From: Micromonospora radicis
Lineage (GTDB): Bacteria; Actinomycetota; Actinomycetes; Mycobacteriales; Micromonosporaceae
Direction: 5' to 3'
Assembly: GCF_003583405.1 (NCBI RefSeq)
Contig: NZ_QXEC01000025.1
Span: 16,692-80,691 of the forward strand
DNA length: 64,000 nucleotides
The translations under genes and the position numbers were made by a program. How positions within the stretch are numbered: position 1 is the first letter of the stretch; every line of letters starts with the position of its first letter. Positions 36,081-44,690 of the stretch are shown piece by piece. Below the pieces are notes generated by a model that saw only the letters and a program-made list of their open reading frames with translations, was not told the origin of the DNA and did no database searches.

Positions 36081-39000
36081 CCAGCGACGAGGAACGGCGG
36101 GCGCTGACCGCGTTGCGGTTCAACTGGGCTCCGACCCCCGACGACGTCTGGAAGCCGGCGCCGTTCCACGTGGCGGCCCTGCACCACGACGTGCTGCGGA
36201 CCGTGCTGGACAGCTTCGCCGAGGCGGACCGTAGCGCCGACTCCAGCCCGGTGGGCGTCGCGGTCCTCGGCCAGCGGGGCACCGGCAAGACCCACCTGCT
36301 CGGCACGGTACGACAGGAGGTGCAGCAGCGCGGCGGGTTCTTCTTCCTGGTCGAGCTGTTGGAGGCGCGCGCGTTCTGGCACAGCACCGCGATGTCGATG
36401 CTGGCGGGCCTCGCGCGACCGATGCCGGACGGGACCACCCAGTTGCGTACCTTCCTGCGCAAACTCGCCGACCGGGTCGACGCCCCCCGGGCGGTGCGGC
36501 GCGCGGTCACCGGTGAGACCGAACTCAGCCGGCCCGCCCTCGACGCCTTCGTCGACCTGACCCGTAAGGCGAACCGCCAGGTCGGCACGGAGTGCCAGGA
36601 CACGCTGCGGGCGCTGGTGCTCTACGCCGGTGAGTCCGCCGCCCTGGAGGACGTCGGCTACGACTTCCTCTCCTCCAGCGACGAGGAGGAGCCGGGCACC
36701 CGGACCGCCTGGGGACTGCGGCGTAACCGCCGGGCACCGCAGGAGGTGGTCCGGGACGCGTCGCGGCTGCTGGCCATGGTGGCGCCGACGGTGATCGCCG
36801 TCGACCAGATCGACCTGATGGTTGCCCAGTCGGTCAAGGCGACCACCCAGGAGGTCCGCGGCGAGATCGACTGGCAGACGTCGTTGCTGCTGGAGCAGGT
36901 GGCCAGCGGTCTGATGGCGCTGCGGGAGACCACCAAACGTTCGCTGTCGGTGGTGTCCTGCCTGCCGCAGACCTGGCGGGACGTGAAGGAACAGGCCACC
37001 GACACCGTCCAGGACCGGTTCCGGGAGGCCGCCCCGCTCAAGGAGATCCCCTCCGTGGCGGTGGGACGGGAACTGGTCGAGAAGCGGTTCGCGGTGCTCT
37101 TCGAGGAAGTCGGCTTCGTGCCGCCGTACCCCACCTGGCCGGTCCACCCCGACGCGTTCACCGAGGTGGTCGGGTTCACGCCACGCGAGCTGCTGCGCCG
37201 CGTCGACACGCATGTCCGGGCCTGCCTGGCCGACGGCGAGGTACGCGAGCTGCGGCATCTGCTGCACGCGACCGGTGACCCGGTCGGCGCCGGCCCCGGG
37301 GCGGCCCCGGTCGGTAGGCCGAGCGCGGCGCGGCTGGCCGACGAGTTCGGCAAGATCGATTCTCGGTACGCGGAACTGATCGCCGCGGCGGATCCGGCGC
37401 CCGCGCTCAGCCAGCAGTACGAGGACGTGCGGGTTCCGGAGCTGCTGACAGCCGGGTTGACCGCGTGGATCGGTGCGCAGGACGACGCCGTCGAGGCGTT
37501 CAGTCTCGATCCCATCCCGTTGGGCGGGAAGCCGGCCCTGCACGCCCGGCTACGGCACAGCCTCGACGAGGAGAGCGAGGACGAGGAGCACTGGTCGTTC
37601 CGGGCGATCTGCGCACCGCACCACATCGCCGCGCTCAACCGGATCCGCAACGCGGTCACCGCCGCCGGGCTCACCGAGGGCATCGCCAAGCGCAAGCTGT
37701 TCCTGTTGCGCAGCGCGGACTGGTCGGGCGGGGCCCGTACCCGTGAGGTGCTGGCGGCCTTCAAACGCGCCGGCGGCGAGACGATCGCCTTCCCCGCCGC
37801 GGACATCCGCCGCCTGGCCGCGCTGGAGCAGCTCATCCGGTACTTCGGCCTGGAGACGCTGCGGCCGTGGTTCGCCGACCGCCGACCGGCCGCCGAGATC
37901 AGCTGCCTGCGTCAGGCGCTGGGCGGCGACCGCAGGGACAGGGGGACCGCCGTTGCGATCGCCGTCCCGGTGACCGGTGCCGGTCCAGCGACGGACGCCG
38001 TCCCCGGGACACCGGTCCACCGCGACGCGGGCCCGCCGACGGTGCCGGTGCCGAACATGCCGACCACACCGCCGACCGTGCCGGTGCCGTCGCTGAGCCC
38101 GCCGGTGCCGGTGCCGAGCCCGCCGACGCCGTCGTCGCCGAACCCGGCCGCCGGGCCGGCGCCGGCGGTCGAGTCGGTGCCGGTCTGGCCGACCGGGTCC
38201 GACGTGCGCGGTCGCCCGGCGGCCGGAATCGACCCGGAACAGCTGGACCTCGGTGCCGTCCCCGGTCGACCCGAGCCACTGCGGATCGGCCTGGAATCGC
38301 TGCGCCGGCACACCGTGATCTTCGCCGGCTCCGGCTCCGGTAAGACCGTCCTGATCCGGCGGCTGGTCGAGGAGTGCGCGCTGCGTGGCGTCTCCGCCAT
38401 CGTCCTCGACCCGAACAACGACCTGGCACGGCTCGGCGACGCCTGGCCGGCGGCGCCCGGCGGGTGGGGGCCGGCCGACGCCGACCGAGCCGCGACGTAC
38501 CTGTCCGGCACCGAGGTGGTGATCTGGACGCCGGGTCGGCAGTCGGGCCGCCCGTTGGCGTTCCAGCCGCTGCCCCGCTTCGCCGACGTACTCGACGACC
38601 CGGACGGGTTCACCGCCGCGGTCGACGCCGCCGTCGCCACCCTCGCCCCGCATGCCCGGGTGGACGGTGGCACGGACAAGGCCCGGCTCGGTCGGGCCGT
38701 GCTGCGCGAGGCGCTGTACAGCTACGCCCGGACCGGCGCCAACGACCTGCGGGCGTTCACCGAGCTGCTCGATGACCTGCCCGACGGGGTGAGCCAGCTC
38801 GCCGGTGCGCCGAAGCTGGCGGCGGGCATGGCGCAACTACTCAAGGCCGCCCTGATCAACGATCCGCTCTTCGGCGGCGTCGGCACCCCCGTCGACCCCG
38901 GTGAGCTGCTCACCCCGGCGCCGGGGCGGCGGGCCCGGATATCGGTGATCAGTTTCGTCGGGTTGCCCGACGACCCGCAGCGGCAGAGCTTCGTCAACCA

Positions 39001-39475
39001 GTTGCAACTGGCCCTGTTCACCTGGATCAAGCGGCATCCGGCCGGGGACCGGCCGCTGGGCGGGCTCTTCGTGATGGACGAGGCGCAGACCCTCGCCCCG
39101 TCGGGCACCGTCACGGCCTGTACGCAGAGCACGCTGGCGCTGACCTCGCAGGCCCGCAAGTACGGGTTGGGCCTGGTCTTCGCCACCCAGGCGCCGAAGG
39201 CGCTGCACAACCAGATCCCGGGCAACGCGGCCACCCAGTTCGTCGGTCTGTTGACCGTGCCGGTCCAGATCGAGGCGGCCCGGGAGGTGGCCAGGGCGAA
39301 GGGTACCGACGTCACCGACGTCGGCAAGCTGCGTACCGGGCAGTTCTACGCCGCCGTGGAGGGGGGCCGCTTCGTCAAGATGCAGGCGCCGATGTGTCTC
39401 AGCCACCATCCACGTAGCCCGTTGACCGCCGAGGAGGTCCTCCAGCGGGCGACCACCCCGCCGGCCGGACGCTGA
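36077..39475 (+). CDS. Double P-loop ATPase: AAA-type N-half and HerA/FtsK-like C-half
   Basis: A 1132-residue protein. The N-half has Walker A GQRGTGKT (65-72), a Walker-B-like VIAVDQIDLM, and a QDRFREA segment, resembling AAA/ORC-type switch ATPases. A Pro/Val-rich linker (about 640-710) joins it to a HerA/FtsK-like motor with Walker A GSGSGKT (751-757), ILDPNND-type strand VLDPNNDLARLG, Walker B GLFVMDEAQTLAPS (Asp1001-Glu1002) and VFATQAPKALHNQIPGN. The C-half is like ATPases of HerA-associated phage defence. No nuclease or other effector domain is visible in it. The ATGA overlap ties it to the winged-helix-like gene. It converges on the deacetylase gene with a 14-base gap. DNA translocation is inferred. 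Confidence 0.85.
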   Translation: MTSDEERRALTALRFNWAPTPDDVWKPAPFHVAALHHDVLRTVLDSFAEADRSADSSPVGVAVLGQRGTGKTHLLGTVRQEVQQRGGFFFLVELLEARAFWHSTAMSMLAGLARPMPDGTTQLRTFLRKLADRVDAPRAVRRAVTGETELSRPALDAFVDLTRKANRQVGTECQDTLRALVLYAGESAALEDVGYDFLSSSDEEEPGTRTAWGLRRNRRAPQEVVRDASRLLAMVAPTVIAVDQIDLMVAQSVKATTQEVRGEIDWQTSLLLEQVASGLMALRETTKRSLSVVSCLPQTWRDVKEQATDTVQDRFREAAPLKEIPSVAVGRELVEKRFAVLFEEVGFVPPYPTWPVHPDAFTEVVGFTPRELLRRVDTHVRACLADGEVRELRHLLHATGDPVGAGPGAAPVGRPSAARLADEFGKIDSRYAELIAAADPAPALSQQYEDVRVPELLTAGLTAWIGAQDDAVEAFSLDPIPLGGKPALHARLRHSLDEESEDEEHWSFRAICAPHHIAALNRIRNAVTAAGLTEGIAKRKLFLLRSADWSGGARTREVLAAFKRAGGETIAFPAADIRRLAALEQLIRYFGLETLRPWFADRRPAAEISCLRQALGGDRRDRGTAVAIAVPVTGAGPATDAVPGTPVHRDAGPPTVPVPNMPTTPPTVPVPSLSPPVPVPSPPTPSSPNPAAGPAPAVESVPVWPTGSDVRGRPAAGIDPEQLDLGAVPGRPEPLRIGLESLRRHTVIFAGSGSGKTVLIRRLVEECALRGVSAIVLDPNNDLARLGDAWPAAPGGWGPADADRAATYLSGTEVVIWTPGRQSGRPLAFQPLPRFADVLDDPDGFTAAVDAAVATLAPHARVDGGTDKARLGRAVLREALYSYARTGANDLRAFTELLDDLPDGVSQLAGAPKLAAGMAQLLKAALINDPLFGGVGTPVDPGELLTPAPGRRARISVISFVGLPDDPQRQSFVNQLQLALFTWIKRHPAGDRPLGGLFVMDEAQTLAPSGTVTACTQSTLALTSQARKYGLGLVFATQAPKALHNQIPGNAATQFVGLLTVPVQIEAAREVARAKGTDVTDVGKLRTGQFYAAVEGGRFVKMQAPMCLSHHPRSPLTAEEVLQRATTPPAGR

Positions 39476-39489
39476 CCGGCCTCGGCTGG

Positions 39490-40194
39490 TCACGCCCGCG
39501 GGGCGGTCCCGGCGGTCGAAGGCAGGGCGCCCGGGGGCGCCGCAGGCGCCGGGTCGGGCGGGGGCAGGGCGAAGCGCCAGCCGTGCGCCCGCAGCGGCGC
39601 GATGACGAGGTCGACGGCGTCGACGGTCTGGCTGCGGTCGCCGCCACCGTCGTGCAGCAGTACCACCGCACCGGGCGTGACCCCCTCGGTGAGCCGTCGG
39701 GTCAACTCGTCGGTGCCCGGTGGGTCCCAGTCCGTCACGTCGAGCTGCCAGCCGATCGGGCGCATGCCCAGGGCGGTCGCCACCGTCGGGGTCTGCCCCC
39801 AGTTGCCGTACGGGGCCCGGAAGTAGGACACCCGGCTGTGCGGTACGGCCCGTCGGATCACCGCGTTGGTCTCCAGCAGGTCCGAGGCGATCCGGCCGGG
39901 TGTCCACGTGCTCATGTCGTCGTGGTGCATGCCGTGGTTGCCCAGCGCGTGTCCACCGGCGATGATCCGGCGGACCAGTTCCGGATGGTGCGCGACCTGG
40001 TCGCCCTGGAGGAAGAAGACCGCCCGGACGTCGTTGGCGGCCAGCACGTCGAGCAGGCGTGGGGTGTGCACCGGGTGGGGGCCGTCGTCGAAGGTGAGGC
40101 AGAGGACGTGGTCGGTGCCGACCGTCGTCTCGGGGCGTACCGCAGTGCCCGGCCCGGACAAGACGTGGTGCGGAGGATGGGTGCGGGGTGACAT
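39490..40194 (-). CDS. Polysaccharide deacetylase (NodB domain, CE4)
   Basis: A 234-residue carbohydrate esterase family 4 deacetylase. The NodB motifs are complete: LTFDDGPHP (motif 1, catalytic and metal Asp), NHGMHHDD (motif 2, metal His), YFRAPYGNWG (motif 3), WQLDVTDW (motif 4) and VVLLHDGG (motif 5). No signal peptide is evident, so it may be exported otherwise or act internally. Substrates could be peptidoglycan, chitooligosaccharide or acetylxylan; the adjoining GH43 xylosidase 37 bases upstream on the same strand makes acetylxylan fragments attractive. GAGGGGG precedes the ATG. Confidence 0.9.
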   Translation of the reverse strand: MSPRTHPPHHVLSGPGTAVRPETTVGTDHVLCLTFDDGPHPVHTPRLLDVLAANDVRAVFFLQGDQVAHHPELVRRIIAGGHALGNHGMHHDDMSTWTPGRIASDLLETNAVIRRAVPHSRVSYFRAPYGNWGQTPTVATALGMRPIGWQLDVTDWDPPGTDELTRRLTEGVTPGAVVLLHDGGGDRSQTVDAVDLVIAPLRAHGWRFALPPPDPAPAAPPGALPSTAGTAPRA

Positions 40195-40231
40195 CGGACG
40201 GCCCCCTCCTGGGCAGATCGGTCCTCGCCGG

Positions 40232-41854
40232 TCAGTGTTCGAGGTAGGTGACGTGGTCGAAGTCGGCGTAGCTGCCGTCGCCGCCGATGTCCTGCACCCA
40301 GAGGCCGAGCATCGCGCCGGTGAAACCCCAGGCGGCCGGTTCACCGTCGACGATCTGCGCCGCGTGTTCGTCGGAGAGGACGGTGGCGTCCAGGTCGATG
40401 GGCAACTGCCGCCAACCGGCGCCGAGGTCGTAGGCGAAGCGCAACGCCGGGCCGTCGAAGGTCACCCGGAGACCGACGGGTCGCGCGCCGTCGGCGTCGA
40501 CGGTGAGTTGCGGGTACGCGGTTCGCCGGCCACTGGCGCAGCTGAGCACCTCCAGCACCAGTCGCCCGTCGTCGGCACGGGTCAGGTAGAGGTAGTGCCA
40601 GTTCTGCGTGTTGTAGTAGCCGGTGATTCCGGCCAGGTGGCGGTGGTCGCCCGGGTCGAACTCGACGACGGTCTCCAGCGAGCAGTGGCTCGCGCCGACC
40701 GGCCGGGCCAGCAGACTCGGCGTCTGCTTGCCGACCGGCGACTGGCCGCCGTGTAGGCGCAGGTGCGACGGGCGGGACCGCAGGTCGACCCAGTCGTCGG
40801 TGGCGGGCCGGCGAAGGGTGGACCATCCGGCGGCCAGCACCGGCTGGTCGAAGTGGTCGGTGGCCGGCTGGGCGGGCCAGGGGTGGGCCGGCAGGTCCGG
40901 CGCGGGGACCTCCTCGGCGGGTATGCCGCCGGCGATCCTCGGCCAGTCGCCCGGCGACCACTCGACCTTCTGCACCGCGGTCTCCCGGCCGAGGACGCAG
41001 CTGCCCAGCGGGGTGTAGGGGCGCCCGACCAGGTGGGCGAGGTACCACTCGCCGTGCTGGGTGCGGACCAGGCTGCCGTGGCCGGCCTTCTGTAGGGTGA
41101 GATCCGGTCGACCGACCGAGGTGAGCAGCGGGCCGGCCGGGTCGACCTGGTACGGGCCGAGCAGCTCGCGCGAGCGGGCGACGGTGACCTGGTGTTCCCA
41201 GCTGGTGCCGCCCTCGGCGGTGACCAGCCAGTACCAGCCGTCGTGGCGGTAGATGTGCGGTGCCTCGGTCACGCCGACCTCGGTGCCGGTGAAGATGGTC
41301 CGCGCCGGGCCGACCAGTTGTCGGCGGGCCGGATCGTAGCGTTGGATCTCGATGCCGCCGAAGCGGTTGCGGCCCGGTCGCCAGTCGGCGCTCATCGACA
41401 ACAGCCAGGTGCTGCCGTCGTCGTCGTGGAACAGGGCGGCGTCGAAGCCGTGTGCGTGCAGCCGCACCGGGTCCGACCAGGGGCCGCTGATCGTCGGGGC
41501 GGTGACGAGGAAGTTCTGGGCGTCCCAGTAGCCGCTGGCGAAGCTCGACACGTCGCTGTAGACGAGGTGGAACAGCCCGTCGTGCCAGGTGAGATCCGGC
41601 GCCCAGATCCCGTTCGAGTCGCCGCAGCCGCGCAGGTCGAGCAGGCGGCGTTCGGTGACGATGCCGCCGAGGTTCCGCCAGTGCACCAGGTCCTTCGAGT
41701 GGTGCACGCGTACCCCCGGGTACCACTCGAAGGTCGAGGTGGCCAGGTAGTAGTCGTCGTCGACGCGCAGGATGGACGGATCCGGGTGGAAGCCGGTGAG
41801 CACCGGGTTACGGATGGACCGGGCGGTCGTCACGGCTGCGACTTCGGTCGACAT
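40232..41854 (-). CDS. GH43 beta-xylosidase (xylan 1,4-beta-xylosidase)
   Basis: A 540-residue glycoside hydrolase of family 43. The N-terminal five-blade propeller starts NPVLTGFHPDPSILRVDDDYYLATSTFEW with the general-base Asp in HPDPS. The general acid Glu is probably in WYWLVTAEGGTSWEH. From about 330 a C-terminal beta-sandwich of the GH43_C2/DUF1349 type follows. This two-domain layout is typical of intracellular beta-xylosidases, and there is no signal peptide. AAGGAG precedes ATG 41854; the ATG at 41875 is a poorer start. It diverges from a sugar-binding lipoprotein gene and shares regulatory DNA with it. Confidence 0.9.
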   Translation of the reverse strand: MSTEVAAVTTARSIRNPVLTGFHPDPSILRVDDDYYLATSTFEWYPGVRVHHSKDLVHWRNLGGIVTERRLLDLRGCGDSNGIWAPDLTWHDGLFHLVYSDVSSFASGYWDAQNFLVTAPTISGPWSDPVRLHAHGFDAALFHDDDGSTWLLSMSADWRPGRNRFGGIEIQRYDPARRQLVGPARTIFTGTEVGVTEAPHIYRHDGWYWLVTAEGGTSWEHQVTVARSRELLGPYQVDPAGPLLTSVGRPDLTLQKAGHGSLVRTQHGEWYLAHLVGRPYTPLGSCVLGRETAVQKVEWSPGDWPRIAGGIPAEEVPAPDLPAHPWPAQPATDHFDQPVLAAGWSTLRRPATDDWVDLRSRPSHLRLHGGQSPVGKQTPSLLARPVGASHCSLETVVEFDPGDHRHLAGITGYYNTQNWHYLYLTRADDGRLVLEVLSCASGRRTAYPQLTVDADGARPVGLRVTFDGPALRFAYDLGAGWRQLPIDLDATVLSDEHAAQIVDGEPAAWGFTGAMLGLWVQDIGGDGSYADFDHVTYLEH

Positions 41855-41885
41855 GTGTGTCTCCTTCAGGATCATGTCCCGGTGT

Positions 41886-41897
41886 ATTTCCGGAAAT
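41886..41897. promoter_or_regulatory. Palindromic operator candidate upstream of the GH43 gene
   Basis: ATTTCCGGAAAT is a perfect 12-bp palindrome 32 bases before the GH43 start, placed where a LacI-type repressor would block it. TTTCCGGAAG recurs beside the palindrome at 44437. Confidence 0.55.
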
Positions 41898-41961
41898 CTC
41901 CGCGTCGATATCCGGGAATTGGCCTCACGTTATCGGCTCGGATCCGCTTGCGACAGCCCTC

Positions 41962-41991
41962 TTGACCGGGCGCGTCGACGCGTCGTAACGT
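41962..41991 (+). promoter_or_regulatory. Candidate promoter of the sugar-binding lipoprotein gene
   Basis: TTGACC (41962-41967) and TAACGT (41986-41991) have 18-base spacing; the expected start is near 41998, just before the CCGAAACTTTCGG operator. Confidence 0.5.
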
Positions 41992-42023
41992 GCCCGCCAT
42001 CAGTTGAAAATACCGGCCTCGGG

Positions 42024-42036
42024 CCGAAACTTTCGG
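42024..42036. promoter_or_regulatory. Palindromic operator candidate CCGAAACTTTCGG
   Basis: A 13-bp perfect palindrome with a central C. CGAA-type half-sites like this occur in operators of xylan/xylobiose LacI regulators of streptomycetes. Position downstream of the predicted start would give roadblock repression by the adjacent LacI protein. Confidence 0.65.
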
Positions 42037-42105
42037 GGCCGATGGTGCGCCGGTCGGCCCCTCGGCGCCGCTTCGGGTACGTCACGCGCTTCGAAGGGAT
42101 GCACC

Positions 42106-43401
42106 ATGACAGGGCACCTCTCCCGCAGGTCGTTGCTGGCTCTGGCGGGGGTCGGTACCGGCGCCCTGCTGACAGCCGGCTGTGCGGACGGGAAGTCCGA
42201 CGTCTCCGCCGGACCGCAGACGATCGACTGGTGGCACATCCAGAACACCGAGCCGATGTTGCCGGTCTGGGCGGAGATGGCGCGGCTGTACGAGACGCGG
42301 CACGACAACGTCACGGTCGAGGTGCAGCCACTGGAGAACGAGGACTTCAAGGCCGCTCTGACCAAGGCCACCCGGGCCGGTTCGTCGCCGGACCTGTTCC
42401 AGTCCTGGGGCGGCGGGCTGCTGCGCGAACAGGCCGAGGCGGGCCTGGTCAAGGACATCACCGCGCAGGTGCAGCCGTGGATCGGTCAGCTGTTGCCGGC
42501 GGCTTTGCAGCCGTACACGGTGGACGGTCGGATCTACGGCGTTCCGTTCGACATCGGCATGATCGGCTTCTGGTACAACCGGGATCTCTTCGCCGAGGCC
42601 CGCATCACCTCACCGCCGAGCACCTGGGCCCAGTTGTTGGCGGCGGTACGCAAGCTCAAGGCCGCGGGCATCGTGCCCATCGCCCTCGCCGGCAAGGACA
42701 AGTGGCCGGGGCACTACTACTGGGCCTACCTGGCGATGCGGATCGGTGGTCTCGGCGCGTTGCAGCACGCGGCCGAGGACGGGAACTTCGACACCCCCGA
42801 CTTCGTGGCGGCCGGCCAACGGTTCCGCGAGCTGATCGAGCTGCGCCCGTTCCAGCCGCGTTTCCAACGCGCCGAGTACGGCTCGGCGGGCGGTCAGGCC
42901 GCGGCGATGGGCAACGGCGAGGCAGCCATGGAACTGATGGGGCAGTGGGCGCCCTCGATCCAGGCCTCCTCGTCGACCAGCGACCGTGGCATCGGCGGTC
43001 AGCTCGGCTTCTTCACCTTTCCGGTGGTGGAGGGGGGCAAGGGTGAGGCGACCGACGCCTTCGGTGGCGGTAACGGGTTCGCGGTCGGCCGGGACGCTCC
43101 ACCCGCCACGGTGGACTTCCTGCGTACGCTGCTGCGCTCGGAGAACCAGCGGCGGGCTGCCGAGACCGGTGCCGTGCTGCCCACCAACCTGGCCGCCGTC
43201 GGTCGGATCAAGGATCCGAACAACCAGGTGGTGGCGGCCCACCTGGCCGTCGCGACCGGCTTCCAGCTCTACCTCGACCAGGCGTTCCCGTCGGCGGTCG
43301 GCCAACAGATCAACGACAGCGTCGCCCAGCTGATCGAGGGCTCCAGGAGGCCGGAGCAGATCGTCAAGGACATCACCACGGTGGCGAAGCAGAGCCAGTG
43401 A
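42106..43401 (+). CDS. Sugar ABC transporter substrate-binding lipoprotein, no adjacent permeases
   Basis: A 431-residue family-1 solute-binding protein. The signal RRSLLALAGVGTGALLTAGC has a Tat-like RR and a lipobox ending at Cys25. Mature residues IDWWHIQNTEPMLPVWAEMA and WPGHYYWAYLAMR match binding proteins of the BxlE/xylobiose type. The neighbouring GH43 xylosidase suggests xylo-oligosaccharide binding. The usual two permease genes are absent: the next gene is the LacI regulator, overlapping or 17 bases away. Permeases may be elsewhere or lost. GAAGGG lies before the ATG at 42106. Confidence 0.85.
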   Translation: MTGHLSRRSLLALAGVGTGALLTAGCADGKSDVSAGPQTIDWWHIQNTEPMLPVWAEMARLYETRHDNVTVEVQPLENEDFKAALTKATRAGSSPDLFQSWGGGLLREQAEAGLVKDITAQVQPWIGQLLPAALQPYTVDGRIYGVPFDIGMIGFWYNRDLFAEARITSPPSTWAQLLAAVRKLKAAGIVPIALAGKDKWPGHYYWAYLAMRIGGLGALQHAAEDGNFDTPDFVAAGQRFRELIELRPFQPRFQRAEYGSAGGQAAAMGNGEAAMELMGQWAPSIQASSSTSDRGIGGQLGFFTFPVVEGGKGEATDAFGGGNGFAVGRDAPPATVDFLRTLLRSENQRRAAETGAVLPTNLAAVGRIKDPNNQVVAAHLAVATGFQLYLDQAFPSAVGQQINDSVAQLIEGSRRPEQIVKDITTVAKQSQ

Positions 43402-43418
43402 CGACAGGGAGGCCCTCG

Positions 43419-44435
43419 GTGGCTGCCAACGACAATCGCACCGTGACCATCGCCGCGATCGCCCGCCTGGCCGGGGTGTCGGTGCCGACGGTGTCGCGGG
43501 TGATCAATGGTCGTTCGGATGTGGCGCCGCAGACGCGTCAGCGGGTGGAGGAGTTGCTGACGCGGCATGGGTATCGGCGTCGGCCGCCGAGTATGCGGGC
43601 GAGTTCGGGGTTGGTGGATCTGGTCTTCAATGATCTGGACAGTCCGTGGGCGGTGGAGATCATTCGGGGTGTGGAGGATGTCGCCCACGCGGCGGGGGTG
43701 GGTACGGTCGTCTCCGCCATCCACCGGCGTAGCTCCTCGGCCAAGCAGTGGCTGGACAACATCCGGACCCGTTCCACCGAGGGCGTCATCTTCGTGACCT
43801 CCACCCTCGAAGCGCCGCAGCAGGCCGAACTGCGCCGGCTCAACATCCCCGTGGTGATCGTCGACCCGGCCGGCGTACCGGCCCAGGACGCACCGACGAT
43901 CGGTGCCACCAACTGGGCGGGCAGCCTGCGGGCCACGGAGTACCTGATCGGGTTGGGGCATCGGCGGATCGGGTTCATCGCCGGTCCACCGCAGTTGATG
44001 TGTGCCCGGGCCCGGATGGACGGCTACCGGGCGGCGCTGGAGGCCGCCGGCATCCCGGTGGACGACCGGCTGATCCAGGCCGGCAACTTCTACCACGAGG
44101 CCGGGTTCTCCGGCGGGGTGCGGTTGCTGGGGCTGGCGGACCCGCCGACGGCGATCTTCGCCTCGAGCGACCAGATGGCGTTGGGGGTCTACGAGGCGGT
44201 CCGGCAGCGCGGGCTGCGGGTGCCCGGTGACGTCAGTGTGGTGGGCTTCGACGACCTGCCGGAGGTGCGCTGGTGCTCGCCGCCGTTGACCACGGTGCGT
44301 CAGCCGTTGGCGGAGATGGGCATGCTGGCCGCGCGTACGGTGCTGCGGCTGGCCAAGGGCGAGAAGGTGGAGAGCCCGCGGGTGGAGTTGGCCACCGAAC
44401 TCGTGATCCGGGACAGCGCCGCACCGCTGACATAG
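43419..44435 (+). CDS. LacI-family regulator of the xylosidase/binding-protein genes
   Basis: A 338-residue LacI/GalR repressor. HTH TIAAIARLAGVSVPTVSRVING, hinge RRRPPSMRASSGLVDLVF, and effector domain ending VRWCSPPLTTVRQPLAEMG. GTG at 43419 has AGGGAGG six bases upstream; GTG at 43398 overlaps the previous stop (GTGA) and is the alternative. The likely operators are CCGAAACTTTCGG and ATTTCCGGAAAT upstream. About 43500-43690 uses many G- and T-ending codons (AAT GGT CGT, GAT GTG, CAT GGG TAT), unlike the C-rich flanks, so part of the gene may come from recombination with a paralogue. Confidence 0.9.
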   Translation: MAANDNRTVTIAAIARLAGVSVPTVSRVINGRSDVAPQTRQRVEELLTRHGYRRRPPSMRASSGLVDLVFNDLDSPWAVEIIRGVEDVAHAAGVGTVVSAIHRRSSSAKQWLDNIRTRSTEGVIFVTSTLEAPQQAELRRLNIPVVIVDPAGVPAQDAPTIGATNWAGSLRATEYLIGLGHRRIGFIAGPPQLMCARARMDGYRAALEAAGIPVDDRLIQAGNFYHEAGFSGGVRLLGLADPPTAIFASSDQMALGVYEAVRQRGLRVPGDVSVVGFDDLPEVRWCSPPLTTVRQPLAEMGMLAARTVLRLAKGEKVESPRVELATELVIRDSAAPLT

Positions 44436-44436
44436 C

Positions 44437-44452
44437 AAACTATCGATAGTTT
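44437..44452. promoter_or_regulatory. Perfect 16-bp palindrome AAACTATCGATAGTTT
   Basis: Just after the LacI gene stop. AT-rich, perfectly symmetric and LacI-operator-like, followed by TTCCGGAAG and a possible TTGACC -35 at about 44465. It could control the epimerase gene at 44691 or be left over from a deleted sugar gene. Confidence 0.65.
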
Positions 44453-44690
44453 TCCGGAAGTTGTTGACCCTGGTATCGGCGGCAGGCCACGATGGCGATG
44501 GTCGATGCCTTCGCTGAGGGCGTCGATCGGGCGGTCGCCCGCCGTGCCCGCGGCCCCGCCGAACCCAGCCCGCGCCGACCGGACAACTGAGCGTCCGGCC
44601 GGCGCGGGCACCCGGCGTTCTGCCCTCGGCAGATCTGCTGAGGGTGAACCCGACCCGGCCACCCCGGACAAGGGGGGCATGGTGGAGCCC

